Source: Escallonia rubra (Eukaryota; Streptophyta; Magnoliopsida; Escalloniales; Escalloniaceae). From it: a DNA stretch of 64,000 nt. Where the stretch lies: NCBI GenBank assembly GCA_033065855.1, contig JAVXUO010001037.1:310001-374000 (forward strand), read 5' to 3'. Under the pieces are notes generated by a model. It worked only from the letters and a program-made list of their open reading frames with translations. It did no database searches and was not told the DNA's origin. The position numbers were made by a program, and so were the translations under genes. Below, one piece after another: positions 21,329 to 32,639 of the stretch. Each line of letters begins with the position of its first letter. Position 1 is the stretch's first letter.

Positions 21329-22487
21329 TCAATAATAATAAGGCAGAACCCTAGCTACACACTTTCCCAGCTCCCAAGATATCCTATATCTAAACATCAG
21401 GGAATCCTTCCGAGACCAAGTCGCCGTAGCGAGATCTTCCCCACGTGCTAAGTAGTCTATGTACTTGAGCACATAAACACCACAATCATGACTGTTGTAC
21501 TGTTTTGGCCAGTCTTGCACCATTTCAACTGTCCAAGGCTCCAACATAGAGCTGCTCGTGCTGGCCTCTCCCAAATAGTGTCGTATGGCTAGTGAAAGGA
21601 TAGTAGTCTACAAAGATATAGTAGAAAATATCAACAAACATTCAATATAGCATATTCAATATTAACGGTGAATTGTAGACTAACCACTGCATTGATGTAT
21701 TTTTTGTATATCTCCTTCAGTAGCAATCATGGACCATCGTCCCTCAGGCTATCATAGATGTAGACCGATCTTGCGAAGGATACCCGACCAATAAAAAAAA
21801 GTGGTTACAATGTATATGAGGGATGAACATCATGTTCGCCTCTGACATGTGACATTGATTATCCATCCTCATCATGCCCAGCAAGCTCGGTGTAGGCATC
21901 CATGTACCCTTGTTCTTCTCTCTCATCCTTCTCCATTCTGTCAAACTATTCATGTTGTCTAGCAAGAGGTACATGAAGTAAGAGAGATACATGTTGATCT
22001 TCACGTCACTCAAACGGTTATGTTACCCTTCTCTATTCCGATGCAGTTTTGTGTAGGCATCCATACCAAAATTGGCAAGATTTATGTCTGGAGCCAATTT
22101 CATGATATCCTCATGACTTATGTAATACGAATCGGCCTTATTCGTAATAGGGAAGTCTATTGTAGCCTTCGGCTCAGGATCAAAATAATGTTCATTAATT
22201 CAATCTCGCTTGGTCAGCCTCAGAACCTTGGTCAGTTTTCCTTTGTCAGACTGGATCACTGGGTGCTCTTGAGGAGTTACTTGGGTCACCTGACTCTGGG
22301 GCTGAGAACCGTATACGTCAACTGACAAGCCAGAAGATGACTTCTCCTAGTATCCCCTGTTCACATTACTGAAGTTTTGGACTTCAGCATTGTATCTCTC
22401 AATGGTCTTCTTGACGTCGTCAAGGGCATGCTCGACAAACCAGTCAAATCCTTCCAGCTGCTTGAATACGGAACTACCCAAGTAGAC
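21329..22487 (-). pseudogene. Ulp1-type (C48) cysteine protease domain, C-terminal half of the PMD-Ulp1 gene
   Basis: C48 proteases remove SUMO-like modifiers with a His-Asp-Gln-Cys active site. Here the His lies in 'FIPHIHCNHFFLLVGYP' and the Asp in 'YIYDSL' after a one-base frameshift near 21775. The Gln and Cys are in 'QYNSHDCGVYVLKYIDYLAR'. A 77-base intron (21608-21684; GTTAGT...TTGTAG on the minus strand) splits the domain between the Asp and Gln/Cys parts. Two in-frame stops and the frameshift show decay, but all four catalytic residues are still present. The upstream part joins the PMD through the intron at 22488-22568. Ulp1-like genes carried by MULEs are known in several plants; the transposon role is unclear. 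Confidence 0.85.
21608..21684 (-). other. 77-base intron inside the Ulp1 domain
   Basis: The minus strand reads GTTAGTCTAC at the 5' end and TATATCTTTGTAG at the 3' end. The exons on each side carry the Asp part and the Gln/Cys part of the protease domain. Confidence 0.7.
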
Positions 22488-22568
22488 CTAAAAAAGATGG
22501 ATATAAAGAATAATGATCAATGACTAGATAAACTAGCATAAGGATTGTAGCAGAAGAAAAATACTTAC
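22488..22568 (-). other. 81-base spliceosomal intron joining PMD and Ulp1 exons
   Basis: On the minus strand it begins GTAAGTATTTTTC and ends in a T-rich tract plus TTTTTTAG. The reading frame runs on across it from '...YDKFWALNI' to 'VYLGSSVFKQLEGFDWF'. Plant introns of this size and T content are common. Confidence 0.75.
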
Positions 22569-23284
22569 GATGTTCAACGCCCAGAACTTGTCATATATCG
22601 CACGTGGCTCATACGATGTCCGAGTGGCCTGTGAAGGGAGATTTATTCTCGTGCACGTCACCAGGAGAAACCACTCTATGTACTCCTCGATACTAGTGTC
22701 AGGATTGTTCATTGATACAAGGCTATCGTATGTCTCCTATTATGTATTACATTGGTTTACTTCGTCGCACAACATATCCAATGCATCAAGTTGGTCGTAG
22801 TTCAAACCTCTACCCTTCCTATATGGCCGCATGTCTACAGCAGCTTTCAATATCCCTCATAGACATCCAACTTCCCTCATTGACCGGTCGGGCATTTAGA
22901 ACTCACAAGTAACAAAATGAATGACTGGCACCCAAAGAAAACCTCCCAACACATATGACACAAGAAATTGCCAGCTCCAATGATCCAATCATTGCATCAC
23001 TTTAGAGTAGGGCTGGCACTTGACTTATGATGTGTCCAATATCTCGAGCTCTTCCGATAAAACTTCAAGTGATGGTGGGGATCTACCCTTCTTCTCCTAT
23101 TGGGCGTCTCTAGGAAATTGTGCTCCCAGGCAAATAACCTAGGCCACGTCGATGCAGAATCATCTCGTGGAAAGGGACGACCCACGGGTAGTCTCTCATA
23201 AGACCTAATCTGCGAAGTCAAACATTGTATGAAATTAGTAAGAAATCAGGAACGCATTGACATCTATACTACCTATGAAAGTAG

Positions 23285-23710
23285 GAATGTTGTAAATCAT
23301 TTCTGGATGAATATCTCATCCATTAATTACACCAATTACACTCCTACCCTCCCTTCATGACTCCCTATTTAATTTGGTTTAAATGAATTAAATATGGTGG
23401 AATGAATTTATGCTAAACATTAATGTTGTAAATCATTTATGGACGAATATGTCATCCGTTAATTACACCAATAACACCCCTACCCTCCCTTTATGAGTCA
23501 CTATTTAATTTGGTTTAAATTAATTAAATATAAGTCAATGAATCTATTCTAAATATTGGGAAATAAAAAGTGTCATGAGAAAGAATACAACCTATAATAC
23601 TAAGAATGTTGTAAATCATTTCTGGACGATTATGTCCTCCATTAATTACGTCAATAACACTTATACCCTCCCTTTATGACTCCCTTTTTAATTTGGTTGA
23701 AATGAAATAA
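23285..23710. repeat. Three imperfect ~110-base direct repeats in the PMD intron
   Basis: GTTGTAAATCATTTCTGGA through CCCTCCCTTYATGACTCCCT and a TTTAATTTGGTT tail occurs near 23288, 23427 and 23609. They lie in the presumed large PMD intron; no coding content. Confidence 0.75.
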
Positions 23711-24084
23711 TGAATCTATTATAAACATTGAAAAGTAAAAAGTGTGATGAGAAATAAAAACAAAACAAATATTTTCCTTTATTACTCTTTTTTTCATTTT
23801 GTTGAAATATATCGGCATTTTTGGGTTATCAAGCAATTAACGTATTGAAATTTGAAAATAAATAAATAAACTGAAATATGCTGGGAAAAAAAGCAAAAAA
23901 AAAAGGTTAAATTTAGACGCGAAAAATCAGTTAAGAAAACAATTCTTGAAAAAACAAAAATAGAAAAGAACGAAATATGCACCAAAAAATGGAAGAAGAA
24001 AAAACAAGGCTTAAATATGGCGCAAATTGGTATTGAAAATTTGTTTTGTTATTGCAGTTGAAGACCAGGTGCTTTGCATTTCAC

Positions 24085-24760
24085 ATTGACAGTTCTTCTT
24101 CAATAGTTGATTGTATTCTCTTCCAGATTTTGCTCCATGTTTACTGAACGATTGTGTTAGATATTTTTGCTCAAGCATGATTCAATTGATATGATGTATG
24201 TCATTTGGTTACCCAAATAACCACATTTTGTAAAGCATCTTCGTTTTTTGGGCCTGTGAAGTTACAGTGAAATATGTATCACTCTTCAATTGCTAAGACT
24301 TTATAGTAATTTGTTAATTGCGAAGCTCTTAATGTTAATAAGAACTTTGGCATATTATGTAATTGTTGGATTCAAGTTTGCAATGAAGACTTTAGTCAAA
24401 AGATTAGATTTAATGGTCAATTATATTTTTGTGGCACATTAAAAATACCATATATGATCATATATTACCTGTAATTGAATGGCAAATAACTTGTAGTACA
24501 GTCTATATCTTGTGTAATTTTTTTTTTTTTGTATGTCTAAACTCCTCTATTTAGGAAATTAAATACAAATAGCTTTGATTCTATTTACTGAATGCTTGTG
24601 CCGGATGTTTTTGCTCAAGTATGGTTCAATTACTTTCATGTAGTGTCACTAGGTATACCAAAAACATCATCATTTTGTTGTTGTGTAAAGCCACAATAAA
24701 ACTTGTATCACTATTCAATTAGTCAGACTTTTTGGTAATTTATTTAGTTTAGAGCTCATC
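24085..24760. repeat. Two diverged direct repeats in the PMD intron
   Basis: A segment with TTTTTGCTCAAGCATGATTCAATT and GTATCACTCTTCAATT (about 24135-24315) recurs in diverged form at about 24585-24745. The rest of 23711-25240 is AT-rich with no coding signal and contains a 16-base T run near 24519. Confidence 0.6.
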
Positions 24761-25976
24761 CTTCTTGTTTATTATTCAATGGAATTCTTATTTTCAAATA
24801 AATAAAGAAAGCTTTATTTTTGTCGTGTTTTCATGAATAGAAAAAAAACCTAAAAATCTCACAAAACCAAACCAAATTATAATAAAGTGATGAAAATTAC
24901 AAATCTTTAAGTGTATATCATAAGCCAATTAAGCAGATCACAAAAATAAGGACGCAGCTTGATTCTTTTAATTTCTCCATTTGCTCTTCTTTTCAGCAGC
25001 AACATCAAACATCTCTTCAATATAGCAGCCTATAAAGAAGATTTCCAAATATTGAATGAATCACAATTGTGAACATCAAATATATTTTTCTTCTAAAATA
25101 AATCACAAAAGAAATAAGAACATAATTGAATTACATTGTTTGTTCCAAAAAAACCTAATGATATCACCTAAAACATTACTCTCGATCACATCGACGTGCA
25201 ACTCGTGCTCTTTACTAGTATTAACCAAAAGTATAAATACTCATACATGTAATAAAGACAAACAAGCGGCAATTGACTTGGCACCCTTTCTCATGGCTTT
25301 ATGCGGTGCTCGATACAAGTACGAAAGTAGAGCTGAACCCCACGAATACGAATGAACCTCATCAAGGTCACCCAAGAACATCATATACTTCGGATGCACC
25401 GTGTTCTTTGAATGTGTCGAAAATAATATAGCTCCAATAACGTACAACAAGAACGCCTTCGTATACATTTTTATATCATGGGGAGTGTATTCATTGAGTA
25501 ACGCGCCGAACTGCCCTCTCAGCCACGTAAGCTTGATGCCATTTGATGTCAAAGCTTCGGGCAGAATTCCCAAAAAATATGGTCGTACAAGTGCAGCTCC
25601 TGATGTTGTTGGCCTACCCAAAGTAATGGGTCTGCCATAGCATGGGAGTCCGAGAATAAAGCTGACATCCTCTCATGTAATAGTCATTTCACCAAACCAA
25701 AAGAGAAATGTGTCCGTCTCGCTCTTCCATCACTCAACTATAGCGGATATAAGGCACTCGCCGTGCCGAGAAAAATAAGAGAGGGCAGTGAACAAACTAA
25801 AACCTTGGCAACTTAAGATTAATTGTTGCTCCTCATTTAGTCTCCAATCTTGTAGGCAACTCGTGTTTTGGATTGTTTCTAAAACTCCTCTTTCTACCTC
25901 TTCAAATACATCCTCGCGACGTGGTCTTCATCGTCGTAAAGGACCAATGAACCGTAAGGCCCGAGATTAAACTCCA

Positions 25977-26640
25977 TATCTTTAACAATAACACAAAATT
26001 TAAAACCAACTTAGCATGCATACTATTTGCATTTCAGAAAAGTAATATTCCCAAAATACAAAAAAAAATAGTTAAGATAATTGAAGTTCAAATTCCAATC
26101 CTACAGAACCCCAATTTTAAACCCTAAAAAAAGGCCTTAATTTTGAAACCCTAAAAGCCCAAAATTTTAAAATCCTAGTAAGCCCTAATTTCGAATTCCC
26201 AAAAAACCCTAATTTCAAAACATAAAAACCCCTAATTTGAATCCCTAACTTGAATCCATACATAAACTTTTAATTTCGAACCTATAAAGCCCTAATCACC
26301 TTCCCATAATTTCAAAACCTAAAAAAGCCCTAATTCCAATCCCTAAAGAAACCCTAATTTCAATTTCTAAAAAGTAAATAATTCAAAACTTAAAATAAAC
26401 ATAAATTGAAAATTAAAGAAGTTACAATTCATGAATATAACATGGACTATGGAAGAAAATTCAAAATACTTACTTGTCCGAAGTGAATCTATGGAAGAAA
26501 ATTTCTCCACCGATCTTCTAGCATTCTTCCAACATTCTTCTAACTACTATCCAATGATCTTCTAGCGGGGAAGAGGAGCCTGGAGGCGGTAAAAATGGTG
26601 GGGAGAAAGGAGGAGTCAATTGGGGAGGATGAAAGGGAAA
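25977..26640. repeat. PMD gene upstream region with degenerate CCCTAATTT repeats
   Basis: From about 26100 to 26390, CCCTAATTTYRAAWCC-type units repeat more than ten times with variable spacing. This is the 5' flank of the minus-strand PMD gene and could be its transcribed leader. It is not a telomere array, since the units are neither exact nor contiguous. Confidence 0.6.
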
Positions 26641-26667
26641 AGGAAGATGGAGACAGTGAAAGGAATA

Positions 26668-26715
26668 TATATATATATATATATATATAAAGAGAGAGAG
26701 AGAGAGAGAGAGAGA
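26668..26715. repeat. (AT)n and (AG)n microsatellite beside the right TIR
   Basis: A TATATA run is followed by AGAGAG, the counterpart of the (CT)n at 12401-12428 beside the left TIR. Frame 26748-26518 translates it and is not a gene. Confidence 0.85.
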
Positions 26716-26739
26716 AGTTGAGAGAAAGAAGAGTATAAA

Positions 26740-26913
26740 TCTGCCCATCTAACTGCTACTAAGTGTAGTGGTTACGGCATTAGGAGGCATGCCTGACCGC
26801 TATACTTAGTAGTGGTTAACCGCTACTAAGTGGCACAGTCAGGGATTTTTTAACTGTATCGGGGGATGCGAGGGGCATTTTGGGCCAAAATGCTAACCGC
26901 TACTAAGAGTGGC
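26740..26913 (-). repeat. Right TIR of the MULE, inner part
   Basis: The reverse complement of this part matches 12245-12400, with GCGGTTAGCATTTTGGCCCA and CTACTAAGTGTAGTGGTT in common. It is cut at 26913 by element B and continues at 29813. The inner portion also has two inverted copies of AACCGCTACTAAG. Confidence 0.8.
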
Positions 26914-29812
26914 TGTGAAGCCCCGTTCCCCGGTTATTATTACTTTAGCGACAATTTCTAGGAGTGATGTTCTTTTGAGTTTTAGCGACGAACTCTTTAT
27001 TAGCGTTAGTATATTTCCTTTGATGACTTAGAGCGACAATAATTATACGTAATATTTAGCCTCGATTTTCTCAAGTGAATTTCATTAAACCTTTAGCGAC
27101 AATTGCAAAATCATAAGTTATAATTTACGTTAATAATTATGAATGATATTGTTTGAGGTCTTTAGGGCGATTAGCGTTGATATTTAGAACCATTAACGAC
27201 AATATCTATAATTTGCAGCATTATTTTATTAGAACCATTTTAAGCGACAAGTAGTCAGCAGTTTAGCGTAACAGTCTTTAATAAATTTGCTAACACATGA
27301 TTCGTCGTAAGTATTTTATTCTTGGACCATTTTTTCATAATAATAAGTTGGGTTAGAAGTTTTAGCGACAAATGGGTTTATAAGGTTTCCTTACAATTCT
27401 AACTAGGGTTTTCACCCCCTTATATAAATATATAAGATAGTTGTGGGCAGCCACCCTTAGCCGTCAGACTCAACCTAGTGGGAGATATCAGGAGATAAAA
27501 GAGAGCTTGAAAAGGGATCCTCCGGCAAGTTTTCGGCGATCAATAGCAAATTCGGTAAGCTTTCTCTTGGCCTTTTCTCTCTTAGCTTATAGAATTCAGT
27601 TAAATTTCATTATTGTACTGTATATATGACCACGGGTATGTACTCTGTTGGGTGTGAGAACCTGTGAAAAAGGGGAGGAAATCGCTGAGTGTTTTAATGG
27701 ATTTAGTATAATGCCATGAGAGTGCTGGGTAGGGTGAGTGCATGGTGGTCACGGGTGTACGGGTTGGAGCCATGAACGGCCATGGCTGTCGGGAATATGA
27801 CTTACGGCACCGTCAAGGATCGCATGAGGGTAGAAGCAAACCCAATAGCTGCGGCCGAGATAAAGACAGTATCTATGACGGAGTTGTGGGTTCAGGGAGA
27901 GAGAGAGAGAGAAACCTGCGATGTAGTGTCGAATGAGTATGCCTTGTATATGGGGACTGCAGTGGGAAAATATATGGTACATTGTGTAGGTATATGAGTG
28001 AGTTGTAGCTGTGCGTGAATGCTGTGTAGTGTAATATTTCTTGGATGAGATAAAGGGGTGAGTGTAACAGCAAGAGAGAAACGAAACTGGGGAAGGAGAT
28101 GAGCTGCCGTAAGGCAGTAGTGGGGGTGTGCTTGTACTGGGTATTTTATGGTGTATAAGTTGATGGTGTTGCTGTGGGTTGGCAAGGATGATGGGGCGTG
28201 CACAGGGAAAAGGTATTGACTTGTGGGTATGTTGGTTTGTGACCATTAGGGTGAACGTGTGTGTGTGTGAACAAGGTGGTGTGTAGTCTGCGCAGGTAAG
28301 TGTACTGGGTGTGTGTGTATTGTATGTGTGGTTAGTTGTGTGCTTATGAGAGAAGGTGGAAGTGGGGGGTTGTGTAGATGGAAACTGTGAAGTGCATGAG
28401 TGTGGTGAGAGTATGCGTGTATTTCTCTGTGGTTTAGTGTGTGTGACCAGTAGTGCAAGAGTGCTTGTAATGGGTGTTGAGCTTTGGGAGGAGTAAGTGT
28501 ATGAGTGATGTATAGAAATGGGTATAAAACGTATGTGAGGGTGTAATATAAACAGGTGAAGTGGGAAGAGACAAATGGGATTAATGGTGGAGAAGAAGGC
28601 ACTGTGTTTAGAGAGGGAAAGTCTAGTTTTAAGAAATTAACAAAGAAGTGTCGCTAAAAAGGGCTATTCTTGTAAACAGTTTCTTTCTTTGACTCATTTA
28701 AAAGAAACCTAATACTTAAACGTGCTCGAGCGACAATAAATGACATTCATGTGATTTGTTATTTAGGTTTTGATAGTCAAGAGTTAGGGCCGGCATTTGA
28801 GCAAATACCAGAAACAGATTTTGAGCGAGGTAAGTACCCTTGTCATGTTCCTCCGTATATTTATTTGCAAAAACTATAATATGTATTTATGATTTGATCA
28901 ATTGAAGTTCAAAGATTGATTCTACATATGTTTTATTTCTAAAATATTTGATGAGAAATGTAATTTGAAAGAATGCCATGGAATGTCGCGTGAGTCATAA
29001 AATTTTACTGAGTACATGTTAATGAGCAATGAAACTCGTTTTGGTTGCTGTGCCCCATATCCAACGGGGGAATGTTGTATTTCGGGCCCGGGTCAACGGG
29101 GCTCATACGTTGATGCATAATACTATGGCTGCTGGTGCGCCCTTGCGTCCATAAGATTATTTTATCCCGGGTGTAGGAGGGATTTCGGGCCCTAGTCAGG
29201 GGGGCTCGTACGCTGACCGCAGCATACCTACGAAAAGAAATATATGTTTCTGATGTGAATGGAATGAACGATGGTTGTACTCAGATTTGAACATCTTTTC
29301 TTCTGAAATTTCATGTATATGTATATGAAGGACGTTTTTACGAATGAAAAGAATCGAATGTTTGATTTGTTGAAAGAAAACCCATGGCATGTTTTAGAAA
29401 CTTCAAACTTATTTTAGGAACATGACTGGTGTACTTGCTGGGCTTTAGCTCATTCCTTATTTTTCAGGTGACGACTTAAGGGAAGCGGAGCCGTATGAGC
29501 CACACGGGGGAGTAGTGCCCAAAGAGAACTTTTAGAATAATGAGTGTCCATTATTCGAACATTTTAGTCTATGTTAATTTACGTTATGCTTCAACTGATG
29601 TAAGGAGCTTACGTCTCCTCGAGTTTTCGTTATAAGTTTTAAAGACATGTAATGAGAGTTTTATTTGAATTTTTGGAGGTCCGTGAATTAGAATTAATTT
29701 GGAGTCACAGGATTGTAGTAAGGCCTGGCAGAGCCCTTGGTTGGAGTGTATTGGGTCTGCGGCCGGTCACGTGCCTAGCTCGTGGGCCTACCCGTGGGTT
29801 CGGGTCGTGATA
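26914..29812 (+). mobile_element. LTR-like insertion 'B' in the right TIR of the MULE
   Basis: It starts TGTGAAGCCCCG and ends GGTCGTGATA, with a perfect 5-bp duplication GTGGC at 26909-26913 and 29813-29817. Its contents run in order: TTTAGCGAC motifs, a TATATAAATATATAAG box near 27420, GGCAGCCACCC, a GGTAAGCTTTCTC block, a TG-rich middle (27.7-28.6 kb), and a tail similar to 8125-9249 of element A. There is no gag or pol, so it is probably a solo LTR of 2.9 kb. Antisense HTHTP-like frames at 27.75-28.60 kb are low-complexity translations. Confidence 0.85.
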
Positions 29813-29940
29813 GTGGCGGTTAGACGGGTTTTAGTAAAAAAAAGTAAAATATGGGACGTCCACGACTACACGTGGACTGCTAGTTAGGTGGTGGAGAAAT
29901 CCTTATTTCTCCAGTGGTAGATGTGGATCGGCTTCCTCTG
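29813..29940 (-). repeat. Right TIR of the MULE, outer part
   Basis: Its reverse complement gives GGATTTCTCCACCACCTA, AGTCCACGTGTAGTCGTGG and ACCCGTCTAACCGCCACTC, matching 12180-12290. A (TG)n(CA)n run follows at 29938-29975. Confidence 0.85.
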
Positions 29941-29975
29941 TGTGTGTGTGTGTGTGTGTACACACACACACACAC
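29938..29975. repeat. (TG)n-(CA)n microsatellite, self-complementary
   Basis: TGTGTG... runs straight into ACACAC..., so the block can form a hairpin. It borders the MULE on the right. Confidence 0.85.
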
Positions 29976-30556
29976 ATACCCTTTTGTGGGAGAATGCCTG
30001 CTTTGGCCTATGGCATAATGGCAGTGAAACCGGCCAATATTCTGTAAGCTAGCTGGTAGTCTCGCAAAAAAAAGGAAGACTCTAACTAACCGGCCTAGTT
30101 TGTCGACCAAGTAATTAACCCATTGGATAACCGGACGGTTAGTCAGGAACCTAACCTCTCCAGAATTTTTCCAATCCAACACCCTACCCACTAACCAACC
30201 AGCCGGTTAACACTCTAGGTTACAGGATGGTTAGTTAAAGCCTTCACCTTCCAGATTTATCCATGATTCCAAGCCTCTAAACCTTTTGACCAACCGGCCG
30301 GCTAGGCAGCTCTCTGTCCTCTCCAAGATTTTTCAAAAATCCCAGAATAACTCAATGACCAACCGGCCGGTTAACCCACCATGTTATTGGACGATTAGTC
30401 AGAATCCTATACTTAATCATCTTCATATGCCCATGGAGTGTAAACTTTCCAGTTCTTTATGTGTAGTCTGTGTGCTTAAATTTTCAAATTCTTTATACAG
30501 CTGAGGCAATAAGAGGTTTGTATTGAGATTCTTCCAGAAAACTCACACGAACCCCA
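29976..30556. repeat. Region with repeated AACCGGCCGGTTAA palindromes
   Basis: GACCAACCGGCCGGYTA occurs near 30290 and 30357. Related forms (CTAACCGGCCTAG, ATAACCGGACGGTTAG, AACCAGCCGGTTAAC) lie between 30087 and 30215. The best motif is a perfect palindrome, like the CAGTCGACTG motif of the SIRE LTR at 56.7 kb. It may be part of another LTR's U3 or the leader of the gag that starts at 30557. No coding frame is credible here. Confidence 0.55.
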
Positions 30557-31507
30557 ATGGCCGAAAGATACCCACAATTGGTAGATGAGCAGGCACAAAC
30601 ATCTGAGGATATTGAGAATCTTAAGAAGAGGGGTAAAGGAGAATAGGAAGATGAATATAAGGTTAAGAAGAAGTACGATAAGAAGGAAGCCCAATTGAAT
30701 GGCAATAAGAGTCAGAAGATGAGGAAGGAAAACCCGCCACCCCAGAATGGAAGGATAAGTTGGTCGTACTCGAGTCCTAAATTACCTAAATGAGAACGGC
30801 AGATGACCCGCTAGACCTCAGTGCACTCGCGGCCCTAAATCCCGAAGACCGATTGTCACCATAGTTCAAGATGCCTATTATGGACAAGTTTGATTGAATC
30901 ACGAATCCCAAAATCCACGTTAAGATGTACATGCATGAATTGGATCCATATGGAGTCAACCAGAATGAGTTAATCCAGTTTTTTTACCGCACCCTGACAG
31001 GAACCGCCTCTTGATAGTTCCATACCCTAGAGGAAGCCCGAGTCTGGACGTAGGAGGATGCAATACGGGAGTTTGTGAATCAGTACCAGTACAACGCATA
31101 TTTGGACATCACCTGTAGAGACTTAGAAAACACCAAGCAAGAGCGGAGAAAGTCAGTATTCGCTTTTATCATGAAGCAGAGAAACAATGTTGCTCAGATG
31201 GTAAAACCGCCCCACAGTAAAAGAGCAAGTGAACATAGCGAGGAATAATATGTTCTACCATGAATACATCTTTGGACAATACCACACGTCGTTGAAGTAT
31301 TTGATAGGATCCCCAGTGTAGATCGAAGATGCCATTAACAAGAGGACCATCTCCCAAGAAACAAAGCCCGAAGTTTATTGAGCTGGTGCCAAAAATTCCA
31401 ATGCCTAATCTATGCCCGTCGATGCCAACAATGTCAACAATGTCCGGGCATAAAAAGTAGTGTCCTGGGAAGCAAGTATTGAGCCTAAAACGAAGCAAGT
31501 ACCAGCT
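30557..31507 (+). pseudogene. Gag of a Tat/Ogre-type gypsy element (broken)
   Basis: The first codons give 'MAERYPQLVDEQAQTSEDIE'. Further on the sequence can be followed through several stops: 'YMHELDPYGVNQNELIQFFY', then 'DAIREFVNQYQYNAYLDIT' and 'RDLENTKQERRKSVFAFIMK'. These are typical of the capsid part of Ogre-like gag, which coats the RNA in the particle. No zinc knuckle is seen before the sequence is cut at about 31507 by the Tekay element. The likely continuation is the protease at 42.4 kb. It is non-functional. Confidence 0.75.
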
Positions 31508-32596
31508 CCTTGATCTAAAATATTATGGGTAAAAATCCGTCAGCCCACTGGCTCAATAAGATAATAAAAAACATTTAATGTAACTTTCAACTCAAGAATA
31601 TTGATAATGCACGTTATTGCAATTCAATCACATTAAACAGTTCTACATGTGCACATTACACATATCACACGTTCACACTTAGATGGGCATTACAAGAGTT
31701 TACCATTCCCGAAATCAGTCTCATCAATAGCCACACTTATGTCACCACACCCGGGATATAAGTTCACAACCTTTGTCTCGACCAAAGGCAAAGTAACCGA
31801 AAACAAATGAACACAGATACTGCCTCGGGTAGCAGTCGGAGATACAAGTGTTCGGCTCTTACGGTGCGCCGCTACTAAAACACAATCAAATCAACCCCCA
31901 ATCATTTTAATGAGATAACATAATACATCAACAATTTATCAACCATCCCTTACATTGAAAGGATGTAACATGCTCATGTGCAAGCAAACATATCATTTCA
32001 CACATGTAGTTGTTGTAATCTTCATTTACTTGCACCATAAAACTTAGCTATCAAATATTTAGTCACTTTCATCATGTAACATCATCTTCATAACATCTTG
32101 AACATGTAATTTAATCATTTATATTCTGCAACTAAGCTTCAATTATAGAACTTAACAAACATGTTCACAACCATATTCTAACCATGTCTAATTTAACATA
32201 ATTTCCATAATTCACACGAACCATAACATATTTCATGTCTTTCATAATTTCCCATATGTTAAACATGAATAGATTCACTTCTTAACAAGTTTCTAATAAG
32301 TATTTCAAAAGTTTGACAAAGAATTTATACGAAAAGAATTATGCTAATATAGCATATATCCATATTCATGTCTTAAAAGCCCATTAAAAAGCTTTAACTA
32401 TCTTACCTTAAAGAAGGGATGAAAGAACCAAATTTTTAGATTTGAAACAATTTACTCAATTCAAGGTTTTTAACATTTAAACATAGATTCAAATATATTA
32501 TCATACATAGTTCATCATAACCATTTTCATGTAGAGTGATGCATCTAATCATACTTAAATATGTAATCAAAGCATATGAAATGTTGGGTTCTCACA
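31508..32596 (-). mobile_element. 3' LTR of the Tekay element (incomplete)
   Basis: On the minus strand it begins TGTGAGAACCCAACATTTCA at 32596, right after a purine tract (GGAGTGGAGG, 32597-32606). From about 32456 down to 31508 it matches the other LTR at 41058-41990. The last ~290 bases present in the other copy (40764-41057) are missing here. The junction at 31508 is with Ogre-like gag, at a short similarity (ACCAGCTCCTTGATCT versus ACCGGCTCGTTGATCT). No TSD can be found, so the end was probably lost by deletion. Confidence 0.75.
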
Positions 32597-32639
32597 CCTC
32601 CACTCCTTAAAAGAATTTGGTCCCCAAATTCATAACTTA

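Larger units (their letters stand above)
22569..25976 (-). pseudogene. Plant mobile domain (PMD), N-terminal half of the PMD-Ulp1 gene
   Basis: The first exon starts at 25976 with 'MEFNLGPYGSLVLYDDEDH', a typical opening of MULE-borne PMD proteins. It continues through 'DTFLFWFGEMTIT', 'LGLPCYGRPI' and 'SYSWGSALLSYLYRAPHKAM' to about 25240, with at least five in-frame stops. A donor-like GTATGAGT there and an acceptor TTCGCAG near 23211 suggest a ~2-kb intron. The next exon has 'SYERLPVGRPFPRDDSASTW' and later 'EEYIEWFLLVTCTRIN'. It then enters the 81-base intron 22488-22568 (GTAAGT...TTTTAG) and continues into Ulp1. PMD proteins of this type occur in host genes and in transposons. Confidence 0.8.
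12165..29940. mobile_element. Giant composite FAR1-type Mutator-like element (MULE)
   Basis: Inverted ends at 12165-12400 and at 26740-29940 (the latter split by insertion B) enclose a FAR1-like transposase on the plus strand and a PMD-Ulp1 gene on the minus strand, facing each other. Without the insertions C (5,269 bp) and B (2,899 bp), and one copy of each 5-bp duplication, the element is about 9.6 kb. Both genes carry stops and frameshifts, so it is not autonomous now. Long TIRs, a FAR1/MULE transposase and a captured Ulp1-type gene are known features of some plant MULEs. I could not resolve the outer 9-bp target duplication; both flanks are microsatellite-like. Confidence 0.8.

Noticed and set aside
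26100-26390. CCCTAA words suggesting an interstitial telomere
   Set aside because: Units are CCCTAATTTNRAAWCC with variable spacing; no run of exact CCCTAAA repeats. The same goes for 33530-33715.
27749-28602. Antisense frames of 66-165 aa in element B
   Set aside because: Translations of a TG-rich tract; no domain, and the region equals the low-complexity centre of A and C.
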